A stretch of 55,088 nt of DNA from Nephromyces sp. MM_2019 (GCA_015657535.1 JADHZB010001198.1:10991-66078), one strand, 5' to 3'; shown: positions 26,301-37,903, counted from the first letter of the stretch. The notes: generated by a model not told the origin, from the sequence alone. A program made the numbers and translations.

Positions 26301-29300
26301 AGCACCATCGTTGATAACGGCTGGAACTGCACTCACAACTCTCTCACCAAAAACTCCAAGGCGTCTGGCCTCCTCGTTGCTTGTGACACCGTCCATCATG
26401 CCGCCTTGTTTCATGTGAAATCTATTACCTTCTGCTACTACACTGGGAATAGCCGAAATGTTTTTCACACTATTATTAATACTGTTATTACTACTATTAT
26501 TACTACTATTTTTATCGTTATTAATATTATCTCTTCCTTCCTTATGGAAAGAGATCTCGCTAGAATCAGTGATATTTTCAGCACGACTAGCTCCAGAAGG
26601 CTTGTGCCTTAAATTTGATGCCACACGAAGCAATTTAGCATCACGAGAAGGCATAAGATATGCACCAGACATAACGTTATGTCCCATCATTAATTCATTT
26701 TCATGCTTAACCCAATCATGAAGCTCAGAATGTCTCCACGCTGGTGACGACCGAGGGTCGTCCCAGGGGCACTTGACGAATGATTCACCATGAAAGGAGC
26801 TAGAACAAGCATTAGACTTCCCTCTGAAACCATAGAGAGGTGAGACAATTTTACCTGAAGAGGTATTTTTGTTGGCAACATTCCATTGGGACAGCCGGGA
26901 TGTATCAGACAATGAAGAAGCCAAACTCTTTCCAATCATTCCTGTAGATCCAAATCGAGCGGTTGAACCCCCTGTTGGGGTATAAGGGCGTGAAAAAACT
27001 GCAGGCGAACTAGATCGATTACCTTCATTTTTGCTTGATAAAAGATAAGGATTCCCCTTCATCTTCGCGGAAACTCCCTCATCAGCAAAACCACGACTCG
27101 CATAATCCACCTCCACAAAATGAAAGGCATTTCTTTGAGAGACATGACCATGACCGCACTGCGACTGAGTCGGAATCACATAATAACTCTGGCTGCTTTC
27201 AGCACATGAAGATTGTGAAGGTTCCTGACAAGCTGGCACGGCTGCATCGCTTCGCTGAGACTTAAGTATGCGATAAACGCTTTGTGGGGCGGCAGCAGTC
27301 AAATCCTTTACTTCAGCACTGCTATTGAATGCTTTATTGGATTCTTTCTCCGCTTTTTTTGAGGGATTCGATTGCCCTAAAACGCTCCTGAAAATGATAG
27401 GAATGAGGGTTGGTATTGTTTGAAAAGAAATCTCTCCCACACACGCGTTCAGAATCGAAGTAACAACATAAACAAGAGCTTCCTGCAGGTCACTATCTTC
27501 ACAGAAAATTTTTTTTGATGAAAAACCCAGATAATTCCCCAAATCTGCATACCTGTAATTACTTCTACCATCTAACAAACGTATTTGTGGAGATTCCATC
27601 GGTTTGCTACCGTGACTCCAGAAGGGCATCCCGGTATCCCAGGATTTTCCGCTCGCTAAAGGACAATGGTAATCGGGATACAATCACAGCAACGTTTATA
27701 TTTCAATGCGAAAATCCTTGAAAAAAGCACAAGAATTAGGAAAAGGTGAGCAAGTGGAAGTACTACCTCTAAAAACAGCACAATACCCAAAAAAAACGGG
27801 AGAAACGGAACGTAAATCTACAAAGAATGCAAGTAAAAAATCTTTTACAACTATACTTGAAATTTAAATGCCTATAGTGTAATGCAGGAAAAAACACTAT
27901 TAAAAAACATCGCAGTTTGTGGGTCAAGTGCTAAAGCAAAAACAGTTTAGTAAGCTGCTATTGTGACAGCTAACAAAATCCATACACACAACAAATGACA
28001 CTCATAAAATACGCAGCAGTAGCGAAAAACAATATCAGAAAGGAAAGAAATCTGTTTGTGCGGATTATATATGGTGTAGATAGGCTTTAGAATGAGAAAC
28101 TGCTTGTGTGTGGATTATACAAGGTGCATTGGGGCTTTAGAATGAGAAGCTGCCTCAATCTAGTTAAGACAAGGAGCCCCATAGCTTCAAGCGAAGAAAA
28201 AAAACAAAAATTTTGAGTCTGCCATTTATTTGGTGACACTAAAAATACTAGTCTTAGAGGGTTAAGCATATTATATCACAGCTAAATCTTCACCGCTCAT
28301 AAATGATAAAGCCACAAATCATGCAGCAAAATATACAGCAACACACACACAAACAAGCAAATACATATCAACACACTCACCCACACACGTACATACCCAC
28401 TAAAAAACTGACATACAATCACTCCTAAGTATTTCAAGCTACACTACCTCCCTACTCTAGACAAAAAACTAACTTGATATAGCACGTGAAGAGATTGTGT
28501 GCATACCACCTACACTCCTGGTAGGGGGGCTGCTGAATCGTGTAAGAGGGTTATTCGCACCGTTCTTCGGTACTGCAGTAACTCTCTTTGATATCACTCG
28601 CCTTGGTGTCACCAAATCGCTTTCATTGCATATCAGACTTTCGCAAGTTTTACTGGAGTTCAACACGCTTGCAGTTTCAGCGTCAGGAAATTGGCTGTAG
28701 TTTGTCTTAACACTCGAGTAGCCATCCTTCGAGTGAATATTCTCGGAGCTTGCTGCAATGGAGTTAGCACTACCACCACTTGTATCGTTATGAGTCTTGC
28801 CCTCATATGAATGCCCAATAGTAGACCTTAAATCCTTGAAATAGTAGGGATGTGCAGAATCTGATGCTACTGTCATAGAGCTTCTGCTCTGCTCAAAGGC
28901 GTCGTAATTAGCACTAGAAGAATCAACACCCTCAAAATTTGCTCCTAAACCAGATTGAAAAGCAGGCTGCTGCTTTGTAGTTAAATTGTTACCTATGTTT
29001 GAATACTTGAAAGGGGTGCGATCTGCAGTCTCCGAGAGATTAGAACGCTGTGTCGAAGGTAAATTAACCCATGGACCACCTTCTACATAGCCAGAAGATC
29101 CACGATCAAGCTGAGCAGCTCCAGGATTATATACTATGTACTTTAAAGATGCCTGAGATGCTTCAACATTCCTCCGTTTAACCTCGCCGGTAACATTATT
29201 ATTAGCCTTTGTATTACTGGCAGCATTATTTATGAGGATATGTGATGATTGCTGCAGCCTGCCAAAAGGAGCCCCAGGTGAAACAGAGTCATATTCTGCA

Positions 29301-31095
29301 CCATGAAGAGGATACAAGCTGCTCGTTACTGGGCCACTTCTTTCAGACGCCATAGGATGTAAAAGAACTGCTCCTTGATCCGATCCAAAGTGGGAGGAAA
29401 CATTAACATTTGGGTGAGGTTTTGTAGTAGAATATGAAGAGCCTGACAAGCTATTCACAGGCCGACTACCAAGCATAGACTTAATTTTGGAGTTTTGGGC
29501 ATTCGCACACGAGACTCTTAAATTCATTGGAACATTCATGTTTTCTTGGTGCAAGGGTGCCCTAAAGTCTGCGTTTCCTGCTCCTTTTGATGTAACTGAG
29601 GGAAGATCAACATCTCTCGGTGAGCGAACTACAATCAATGAACCCCCAGTGTCAGCGTGAACTTTGCCATGGGGTCCGATATGACGAGGAGATTCTCGAG
29701 GGGAGAAATTAGGCCGACCGAGGTCATCACGACCGCCAGCAAGTACTTGACCCGAGTCGCTCATCAATAAATGCTCAGTGCCTTTCCCATGCTCGTGTAT
29801 AGACTCTAGATGAAGCTTTTGAATTGACTCCTGATCAGCCTTTGCCTGCGCACAGTTAAATTAAAAGCAATAGAATAAAGAAACTCTGCACACGTTATTC
29901 GTAGATGCGTGCATTTTTTCAAGCGAAAAAAACTGTACTCTGCAATGGACAGCCTAGTGTTGAAGAGCTTAGCGTTAAGAGAGGGGCTTAGTGTTAGAGA
30001 GCTTTAGTGTTGAGGAGTTTAATATTAGAGACGCTCAGTGTTGGAAAGCTTAGTGTTAAGAGTGAGAGCCTCAGTATTGCAGAGCTTAGTGTTAGAGAGG
30101 CCCAGTGTTGGAGGGCTTAGTGGTAGAGAGGCTTAGTGTCGAAGAGCTTACTGTTAGAGAGCTCACTGCTAAGAGAGCCCAGTGTTAAGAGTTCAGAGCG
30201 GGAATGCCTCATGGTGGATAGCATAGTGATAAATACGTCAGAAGATGATGGTTCACGACATAAGAAGCACAGATAAGTGTTAATGGGCGCAAAAAATGGC
30301 TGCACACACCGTAAACATCTTCTCCTTGTAAAAGCTTCTTAGAGGGTGCAACTAGTTTGCTTTCACTTGTAATACCTGGTTAAACAGCTTCTCATTTTTT
30401 GGTTCCTTCCGGCTGTCTAGCGCGAATGTAGATTCGCTGACAACACCAGAGCCACTTCCATTATTAATTTGATCGGAAGATTTGGAGGACAAACCTTGCT
30501 CTGAAGATCTTTGTAACAAGAGCAAGTCATCGATGCGAAGTTGCTGGGCAGAAACAGCAGAATGCATCCCGTCAGATATGTAATGCTTATCTTCACCACA
30601 AAATGTTTCAACTAGCTTCAAGGGAGATACGATATTATTAACTCTACTACTTTGATTCATTGTCACAGATTTAAGATGCTGTACTGATCCGGCAACGCTT
30701 ATATTTCCTTCGCTTGGTAATGCAGGATCCTTGGAAGTGACTAAACGAAGTCTTCCATCCGAATCTTCACACACTGTCCTGGCTGTAAACGCTCCATCAT
30801 CAGCTCCAGAATTCATGGCATCCCCAGCCTGCCACATCTCTGCGTAATCAGTATTTTGAACTGTGGATCCCGTAGAAGACAACGAGCACATCCTATCATA
30901 CATTGGGCTGCTCTCAGGATACACAACCTCTTTCGGAGTCATAATAAAACTTTGTTCTATACTACAGGCACGCTTGTAAACTCCACTTAGTATATTTTCA
31001 TATTCTTTACTACCACTGCTGCTCCCTTGAATCTCCCTTTCCTTTGACATAGAGCTCCCCTTGTGTATAGTCGAAGGGTGTATATTTTCGGGCAT
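9475..31095 (-). CDS. Giant (about 5,900-residue) protein kinase, seven exons
   Basis: Proposed exons: 31095-30376, 29845-28510 (or 28507), 27655-18944, 17830-12110, 11666-11323, 10931-10807, 10219-9475. Donors are CAG|GTATTA, TAG|GTGGTA, CAG|GTAGGT, TTG|GTATGT, GAG|GTAAAG and AGG|GTAAGA. Acceptors include TTGCTCAG, TTTTTATCTCAG and CTTCCGCACAG after pyrimidine tracts. Phases agree at all six junctions (0, 1, 1, 1, 0, 2) and the summed length is an exact multiple of three with no internal stop. The ATG at 31095 (GATAAAAATGCC) follows an in-frame stop. The protein is Ser/Ala/Asn/Thr-rich and disordered for about 5,500 residues, apart from a more ordered patch near 715-780, a short helical segment near 1,700 (NELLLLEEELAS) and a Glu tract near 4,366-4,530. 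It ends in a kinase domain (about 5,590-5,870). Inference: a regulatory or scaffold kinase, TKL-like. If the exon 2-3 junction (least certain, acceptor CCTTTAG|CG) is wrong, exons 1-2 (ending TAG at 28469) and exons 3-7 (start near ATG 27629) are two genes. Confidence 0.65.
10256..10365 (+). repeat. G-rich tract and 45-base duplication inside intron 6 of the kinase gene
   Basis: Plus strand has a run of about 12 G at 10263, then GGGGGGG, then two nearly identical copies of GGTTAGGTGGAGGA-TGAGGGGAGGGTGCT. On the sense (minus) strand it is C-rich and forms an extended pyrimidine tract leading into the exon 7 acceptor at 10221-10220. The plus strand has several G-runs able in principle to form G-quadruplexes. 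Confidence 0.7.
11930..12105 (-). repeat. Donor-proximal degenerate repeat in intron 4 of the kinase gene
   Basis: The plus-strand unit CAATGCACCCACCA recurs three times (near 11928, 11967 and 12062) within CA-rich sequence. On the sense strand it is TGGTGGGTGCATTG in GT-rich surroundings starting immediately after the donor TTG|GTATGTGTG. Confidence 0.65.
15008..15480 (-). repeat. Trinucleotide-type CTT/CCT tract encoding a poly-Glu region of the giant kinase
   Basis: Plus strand is a nearly pure pyrimidine run of CTTCTTCCT units with interruptions; the minus strand encodes about 160 residues dominated by Glu with Asp, Val and Lys (about residues 4,366-4,530), including an almost uninterrupted Glu block of more than 45 residues at about 15100-15230. 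Mixed GAA/GAG codons show the tract is not a recent pure expansion. Polyacidic blocks are typical of disordered proteins that bind basic partners; the role here is unknown. It is also a long homopurine-homopyrimidine mirror-like sequence. Confidence 0.9.
18790..18943 (-). repeat. Donor-proximal repeat in intron 3 of the kinase gene
   Basis: Plus strand repeats CACCAAATCAACAC / CACCAAATCAGCAC and AACACACAAACACC several times. It ends exactly at the donor CAG|GTAGGTGTTGATTTGGTG on the sense strand, so the repeat unit (GTGTTGATTTGGTG) starts within the donor sequence itself. Confidence 0.7.
22456..22599 (-). repeat. Four 36-base coding repeats (12 residues each) in exon 3 of the giant kinase
   Basis: Four head-to-tail copies of 36 bases, the first two with very few differences, the fourth more diverged. 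On the minus strand each encodes a 12-residue unit of the form TTPRTSQSSTAS. Frame is preserved. The region is Ser/Thr/Pro-rich with repeated TPR and SQ sites that could be phosphorylated, which is inference. Confidence 0.9.
26460..26540 (-). repeat. ATT/ACT-rich coding tract giving an Asn/Ser-rich stretch
   Basis: Plus strand runs of TATTATTACTACTA encode, on the minus strand, an Asn-rich run (NNDKNSSNNSSNNSINNS) in exon 3. Asn runs of this kind are common in protist low-complexity proteins. Confidence 0.8.
29945..30200 (+). repeat. Minisatellite in intron 1 of the giant gene, about 16-base unit
   Basis: More than a dozen degenerate copies of GCTTAGTGTTAGAGAG (variants GTGTTGAAGAG, GTGTTAAGAG) lie between the exon 1 donor (30375) and the exon 2 acceptor (29846). 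The unit is GTT/AGAG-rich on the plus strand, unlike the CA-type repeats of introns 3 and 4. Confidence 0.75.
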
Positions 31096-31261
31096 TTTTA
31101 TCAGGTATTACACATAGAGGCTTCAAGTCCTCAAGATTGTGGTCAGTGTATAACAAAACGTTTTTTCTTTGGAAAGATAAAGCAAGAAAGCCTGTTAACG
31201 TCTCATAGCAGAAACTTCGTCGAAGCCTTCGTCCATTCATATATAGCAGAGTATACTGAAC
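31010..31261 (-). other. Upstream exon sequence of the giant gene: 5' UTR with uORFs, or alternative coding exon
   Basis: A strong acceptor (TTTTGGATGTTTTTCAG, ending at 31262) lies 166 bases before the proposed start ATG at 31095, so the transcript almost certainly has at least one exon further upstream. From this acceptor only one frame is open. It is not the frame of exon 1 and runs to a TAG near 31010; it looks protein-like (for example NGRRLRRSFCYETL and LLYTDHNLEDLKPLC). Either it is a leader containing small upstream ORFs, or the real protein starts upstream and switches to the exon 1 frame through a very short intron (a phase-compatible GTAATA...ACAAG of 52 bases is visible, much shorter than the other introns of this gene). 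Confidence 0.45.
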
Positions 31262-34200
31262 CTGAAAAACATCCAAAATTCAGAAATATCAGATGAAAAG
31301 CAAAGGCTCTATATATGCCTCATTATAAGTTTATCGACCTGGGCAAGAAACCTCAATCACCAAGGAATGTACACATTATCGGAGTAAAAGAACTAGTGGA
31401 TATGTGTGGCCATATATATATATATATGTATGCGTGAGTGTGAGTGTGTTTGTCCCTTTTCCTCCTCTAATAAAATTTGAAAACAGCATCGAATGAAAAT
31501 GGTAAAACTGATCTTGTAGATTGATACAAACTTGAAAATAACTCAAAATTCACAAACTATCCTCCAGAACCATGGCGGCCCCAAGCAACCGTCTATATAA
31601 CTTACCAAGTGCTACAATTCAACAAGATCTTCCGCCATCTTTTTGATGCGCAGGTATAACCGCAGCCGTCAGACTTTTCCATTACTCTAAGGGAGCAAAA
31701 TTATACCAAAATAAGCACACACATGCGCACATTTATTTTAGAACCACAAAGAATCAAAAACAGTGGTCAAATGGTACGCCGATAAATGCGTATTCAAAGT
31801 GATGCAAAAGCACATAGCTTCAGAGATAAAACGGCGTTAACACAAATAAATTCACGACATGTAGGAGAATAATTCAAAAGTCATAGCAAAAGGTGAGGAA
31901 AAAACGTATCCTCGGGACGCAAACACCGAATTTTCAAAGCCAAGCCTAGAGCAAACAATAATCTAAACATGGCATAAAATTCTTGCAAAAGAAAAATTAC
32001 CCTGTAAATATCCAAAGCAACTGTTTCCTCTTCCGGTGATAAACGAACCAATTATCTATTTCCACTGAAATTGAGCACAAAAAAGAGCGTATTCAAAATA
32101 ACCGCTGAAAAAAAACGAGGCATATTACACGAGAAAAAAACGGCAAACCATCCCGAGCCGCTCAAAAAGATACAACAAGTTTATCTAAAATAAATCACTT
32201 CAAACTATAATTTACTTACTGCAAATTTGCTGTTTAAAAACACTTACAAACAAGCAGCCAAAAACATGAAATAAGATCAAATTTCATAAAGAAATTTCAA
32301 GCTATACTGAGGGTATAAGCAAAAGTTGTTAGCAGAATCCCAAAAAATAGGCTGAAAAGCTTCATAAAAATCTCTTATTCGAGCATGCAAAAGATCCACC
32401 CGAGAGCAGCTATTTTGGACGACTTAAATTCTAGCAGAGCCTCAAAATTTGAAGAATAAGGAAAAAAATTATAACACTTAAACAGAATAAGCACCGAAAT
32501 ATTCGACTAAAAAAGAATCTTAAGCTAGGGCAACTTGGCATCGAAAGCAGCTAATTCTAGCTCTATTAGCAGCACCGAAACTCAAAAAAAGAAAATCATG
32601 ATAATCGCCATTTGACTACCGATTTGGAAGTTTCTGCTACACTGGCTCGCAACCAAAGGTCTTGCTAGTAAAGAAGCTAAGCATCTAAGGTTGAAATAAT
32701 GCTGAAAACGACTAATTTTACGCTAGCAATATAGTGCAGCGCAACGTAATCAAAATCAAACTCATCAAACAGAAAAAACAGAAGTTTTCCAGTAGATCAA
32801 ATGCAGAAGTAAAACAGATTACTCTCACGAGTTATGCCAAAAAAGAGCAAAAATCCACGGAATTCAAAGTGTTTTAAAGAATATAATAAATGAAGCAAAT
32901 TTCTCTACAAATAGAAATAAATTCAACCTCACAAAGCTGTAAATACAAGCAACCCACGTACTATGGAGTAACCTGAATAGTACACTTAACAAAATTTAGA
33001 ATAGCAATATTACATTTATTGTACAATAAAAGAAAGATGCTAAACCTGATGAAAACGAATTGGTAAAAAATTGATAGCCCTAGAATAAATGTACCGCATC
33101 AGCTGAGCACAGGAACTCGGACGCGCAAGGCCATTCACGGATTCAAATTTGCAAAAACTTTGAATTTCATTACTATATTTGCTAGAGATTCCCATTGATA
33201 TCAGTATTGATGCAGTGCAAAAAAAATAACCCTGCTAAGGTTTTCTATATGGTAAGCAAGAACTTTTCACGACCCTCTGTTGCAAGTCCTGGGAAGTAAA
33301 TTTTCGTCTATAATTGTATTTTTCTACAAAATGTAACAGGGTATAGAAGAATAATACCAACACTTAGCTACATGCCTTAAGAACCAGAGTGTGCGTAAAC
33401 TTTAACCGAGGGTGCGCAAAGCAAAATCAAAAACTCCCTGGAACTGTTTCTAATTGGATCCAAAGGATATACAAAAACGGTAGGAAATATCAGCAGACTC
33501 CCTCTAGAGGAGGAAAAAATATCGGCAAATGCAATTACGCCATCTACATAACAACTTCGCATAAAATGGATCATAAATTTAAAGTGTTTGCATGCAATAT
33601 GTCCAAAAAAATTACAAGCACCATGTTATTTTCAGATTGAAAAGAGCATGAAATTAGCCCAGCGCCGCCGTAAGTGGAAACGAATAACGCAGTAAAGCCA
33701 AAAGGAAATTAATAATTGGATGAGAGTACCAATGCATCAGCAATAGAGGAAAGTACATGTTCATCCCAGGATAGGTGAAATTGGTATCATAAATACCAAA
33801 GGCCGATCCCAGGCACATACGAGGACCCAAAGAGATTGATGTGTAAGCATATACTTTAACATAATGAGAGCTATAGGAGGAATAAATATGCCCCCACATA
33901 ATGTAAAAAAGCAAACTCAAAATTTTAAAGCGGCTAAATAAGTAGCAAAGCTGTAAAAGAAACAGTGATAGAATGTCATGCACACTAGAAAACACTTCAA
34001 AGAATTTTTCTAGCACACAATTAAGGAGGTCCACGGTTACTTTCGGTATCGCTCAATGCACTATAGTCCAGAAATGCCCAAAAAATTATTAGAACAGGAG
34101 ATCCCAAGCCATAGCAAGTGCTATCCACACTGTAGATCCAAGAAACAGATACAACCAAAAATGGGCTATAATAGCATCGTGAACCATAAATTTGGGAAGT

Positions 34201-34737
34201 GCACACATGTCCTCACCGTGTACTACGCAGTAAAGAACTCGGATGCTTTGAAAAAAAAATGAGTGTAAATTAACCGCGAAAACCTAGGGGGTTCTTCAAG
34301 ATATTGAATTTCAATTGATTTCATCCACAACTTAATAAAGCATTTAGGATCAGGAAGAGAGGGGCAGCAACGTGAGCAATATTATTTTTTCTACCCGTGC
34401 TCGACTTGTATACTTTAAGTCCAGTAGCCTTATATCCGTCCCTACTGCATGCAAAACATAGCCGACACTGCAAAGCTACGACGATTTGCGGAGGTTTTTT
34501 TGTTTCGCTATCTGGTGCAACTCCTAGTTACCCGTATTAATGTACCGCAGTGTGTTTGCCGTGTGCGGTTTTCTGCTCAGACGCAAGAAATTGCCTGCAC
34601 CGGTGCGATTCATCTTCTTGGCGGTGAAAATGGGTACACGCGGTTAATCAGGGGGCCATCCCTCGGGGCACACGCTTTAGGTGTTTCGGTGATAAGGAAA
34701 AAACTAAGGGAACGCTTGGGACGCCGGAGACTGCACG

Positions 34738-34793
34738 CGCACCAGAGCAGAAATGTCTACACGCACCAGAGCAGAAATGTCTACACGCACCAG
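34738..34793 (+). repeat. 24-base tandem repeat, 2.3 copies
   Basis: Two exact copies plus a partial of CGCACCAGAGCAGAAATG followed by TCTACA. Perfect identity suggests a recent duplication. Confidence 0.85.
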
Positions 34794-34934
34794 CCCTGAA
34801 TGATTTATGCAGTTTAATTAGTGTGCGCTTGCGTCTCTCAGACTACTCAGTGCAATCAGCATACCTCAGCGCGTCTCCCCCTTTGGGATAGGGAGAGATA
34901 CCAGGACTACAGCGCACGCGGCGACTATAGGGGT

Positions 34935-35170
34935 CTACACATTGGTAATTATATGTGTGCGGTGAAAAAAAATCGGTAATTCACTGTTTGAAAGGGATAA
35001 AAACCGGTAGTTAACTGTGTGAGGGGGATAAACATAGGTGGTCAACTGTTTAAAGGAGATAAAAATCAGCAGGTAACTGTGCAAAATGGATATCCATCAA
35101 AATTTAACTGCTTATAAGGGACATCCATAAGTTACTCAGGGAAGGGTAAGCGCCGGTTGTTGACCGTGAA
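34935..35170 (+). repeat. Degenerate minisatellite, about 42-base unit, five or six copies
   Basis: Copies share GATAAAAACCGGTAGTTAAC followed by TGTGTGAGGG-type spacer, with rising divergence toward the right end. Confidence 0.65.
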
Positions 35171-36698
35171 TTGAATGCGTATCGAAAGTTAGCTAAAGAG
35201 GATGTACTTCGACGGTGCACTGAAGTGCGAATACATCAGCAGCAGCACTGACCAGCGGAACGACTTATAGATGCCGGTAAAGTCTGAGTTGCTATATTAG
35301 CTCCCCATAAGCAGTAAATACTCGTCAAACAGGGTTTCACTGTACTCGGATCCCAAGGCCTCCATTCGGTGAAAATCAGCTACGCACCTACAGAAAGTAT
35401 GGCAGGCTTGCTCCTAACACGTTAGACTTTCGAAACTAGCCTATGCACCAGGCCCTAATAAAATAGCTTGAGCAATTGCGACATATATATATCAGTTACA
35501 CGCAGTGACGGACTACCAGCCAGCACAAATGTAACATCCAAGCTACGTATATAATTAATATCAGAAGCCATCATAAAGATTGAAATTAAAAAGTGGCAGC
35601 CCTCTCGCGAGTCGCTGTGGAGACTCCCCACGAAAAATAGTGCAGCGACGTAGGTGTATGTACAGTATGGTTCCATATGAATAGGGTAACCACAAACCCT
35701 GGAACCTTGTCTTGCATGGCAAAAATACTATAAAGTTATATTAGGAAGCTGTAAAGTGGACTTAGGTTGGATGGTGATGCTTCTTTGTATCATGCAGGGA
35801 TAATAGCTCATGGTAATATCGAGGAAAATACTAACTAAAACGTGCGAAAAACAAGTGGAGTTCACCTGGTGTTACGCCCGGCACACTGGAGGCTTTATGT
35901 CGTTTAGGCTGCCGATACATGTGAAAATTGGGAGAAACTTTACCAAGTTAAATTCGAAACTCCGTTGCGGCTAGCATTCGCTGCATGACATTAAGTTATA
36001 CTCAAGTTGCAATTATACTTTACGGTGATATCACGTCTAGTTAAAAAAGTAACTTGAAGGTGATGCATTTTGCAACAGAGGTGAAATGAGGAAAAAAGTA
36101 GCTTAATACCGGTTTTCTTCGTTATTTTAAAAAGAATTTATTCTAAATTTTTTGTATTAAGCGGTATAAGATATTATGCATAAAGCAAGAAAAGAAAGCC
36201 GTTAAAAAAAAGAATTTTCAGCCTAAAAAAGCACTCGTTATCAGGTGATTCAGTCCATATGGAAATTTCAGCTACACTTCTTCTGGGACCTTCTACTAGT
36301 TAAAAAGCCACATTTATTAACAGAGAATTTGCTGGTTCTATTCTGTAAGGCTTGTAATAGCAAGCAATCGCAACATTTTTACATATAAATTAGCAAGAGC
36401 AATGGTTACAGGGAACCAAACTAAGGAGATACCACCCTCTGGGCACGATGGATTGATGCCATTTTTTATCAATTAACAGACGATTTCTTCTGGTAAAAGA
36501 TGTAATTGGCAGTATGCTGAAGCAACTATTTTTGCACAATTTTGCCCGTACAATTATACAGCTGAAGTTGTTCTAAATGGGGTAATTCAGACAACGCAAC
36601 AAAGCAAGCTTTGCGTTAAAGCCGTTAAACATTAATTTCATGAGGTGCCTACGACGAATGAACTTTATAGTCCGGGAAATCTAGCTTAAGGGAGAGGG

Positions 36699-37903
36699 AT
36701 GGCAGAAAGCAAAAAACCAACAGCTAGTAGACCCTTACCTGAAAATAGGAAACCGGCAAGTACCATTTAATTCGTTCAGAATATAGATGATTCGCTAGGG
36801 CAAAAAAACTCGAGAAATTCACGCATTGCTTACTAACTGAGATCGCATAGAGTGGTCACCAGCTATACCTTTAATTTTAGCAATTGACCCCCCAAGGTCT
36901 TTGCTATATTACTTTGATACCTTTTTTGCCACTCTAGAGCTGTCGTTATGATAAGCAACAGGAGTATGCGGGGAGTTCATGCATTTACGTTAGCTAGGCT
37001 GCTATGATGGCTATTGATTACTGCTTCATTTGAAAAAGTAACAGAGGCAATGGGAAAAATATGAAATCTTAGCAGTTACGGCATCCAAAGTACTATGGAA
37101 ATTAATTTTCTTAAATTCTTTCGGAATTACAGAAAATAGACTTCAGTATAAAGTGGTAAGTGATGATGTTACGGTATTAAAAAAAATAGTTATCGGATCA
37201 CCACCATCAAAGTTCATTGCTTACAAATGCAGGCTCTCTCGACTTCCTTGGTTTTTTCCTGCTGTGAATTCGAAAGCAGAACCTCAAAGACATTGTCTTT
37301 TTCGCTTTGTGGCTGCTACATCCAAGTCAAGATTGAAATTTTAATAACTTTAATGCTCTAAGGTGATTCCCTTCACGAAAAGTTGTCATGAGTAGTAAAG
37401 ATTATTTCAACCTTTTCTTGTAACACGAAAACCATTCATTGGGTGACTCCAAGGAATATTTAAGCTATATTGACACGGTTCCCTTCTCATGGCTCTGCCG
37501 CTACTATCATAGCAGAAAAATCGGACTTTTCAAAAAAGCTAAATACTTTATAACAGTGCTTCGACAAGTCACGGGGTAGATCCTCTGCCTGGTTGAAGTG
37601 GTTTTTTTGGCAGTCTTTATACTCTCACCTAGCTTCTTGCTGGGAGAAGAAAAAATTGCAGTTTCCTCTCGTGACATGATAGATATCATTAAGTATGTAT
37701 TACTGCTCATCACAAGTGTTATCAATGATTTGCCACTGACGTGAAGGCACTGAAAAATATCCCACTTTCCGTGTCCACATAACTAGTCTCTTTGCACTTA
37801 AATGAGCTTAAAAAGGAAATGCGAGCAGCAGGCTGTCAACTTCTTACGAACACTAAGAAGTGGTGTCTACTTAGGCATCATACCAAGAAACATGATGCTA
37901 TAG
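36699..37903 (+). CDS. Candidate multi-exon gene encoding a small unrecognised protein
   Basis: Short exons on the plus strand chain with matching phases. 36699-36759 starts ATG GCA GAA and encodes MAESKKPTASRPLPENRKPA (donor A|GTACCA, phase 1). 37133-37155 is a 23-base exon between TTCTTTCGGAATTACAG and GTG|GTAAGTG. 37513-37575 encodes RKIGLFKKAKYFITVLRQVT (acceptor phase 2, donor phase 2). 37633-37692 encodes FLLGEEKIAVSSRDMIDII between CTCTCACCTAG and AA|GTATGT. 37807-37903 encodes LKRKCEQQAVNFLRTL and then GVYLGIIPRNMML plus stop. The last three exons join cleanly. The exon between 37155 and 37513 is unresolved: an acceptor at 37231 or 37278 is likely, but its donor is not clear. The protein is basic with amphipathic helices; I do not recognise the family. 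A minus-strand reading of 37507-37700 is also open, but lacks matched splice sites. Confidence 0.42.

Larger units (their letters stand above)
31262..36698. other. AT-rich stretch without a supported gene
   Basis: No open frame over 80 codons with splice support. 31263-33700 is A-rich, 34450-34800 is slightly more GC-rich with an open plus-strand frame that ends inside a short tandem repeat, and 34935-35170 is a minisatellite. The first part should hold the promoter and upstream exon(s) of the giant minus-strand gene. Confidence 0.45.
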
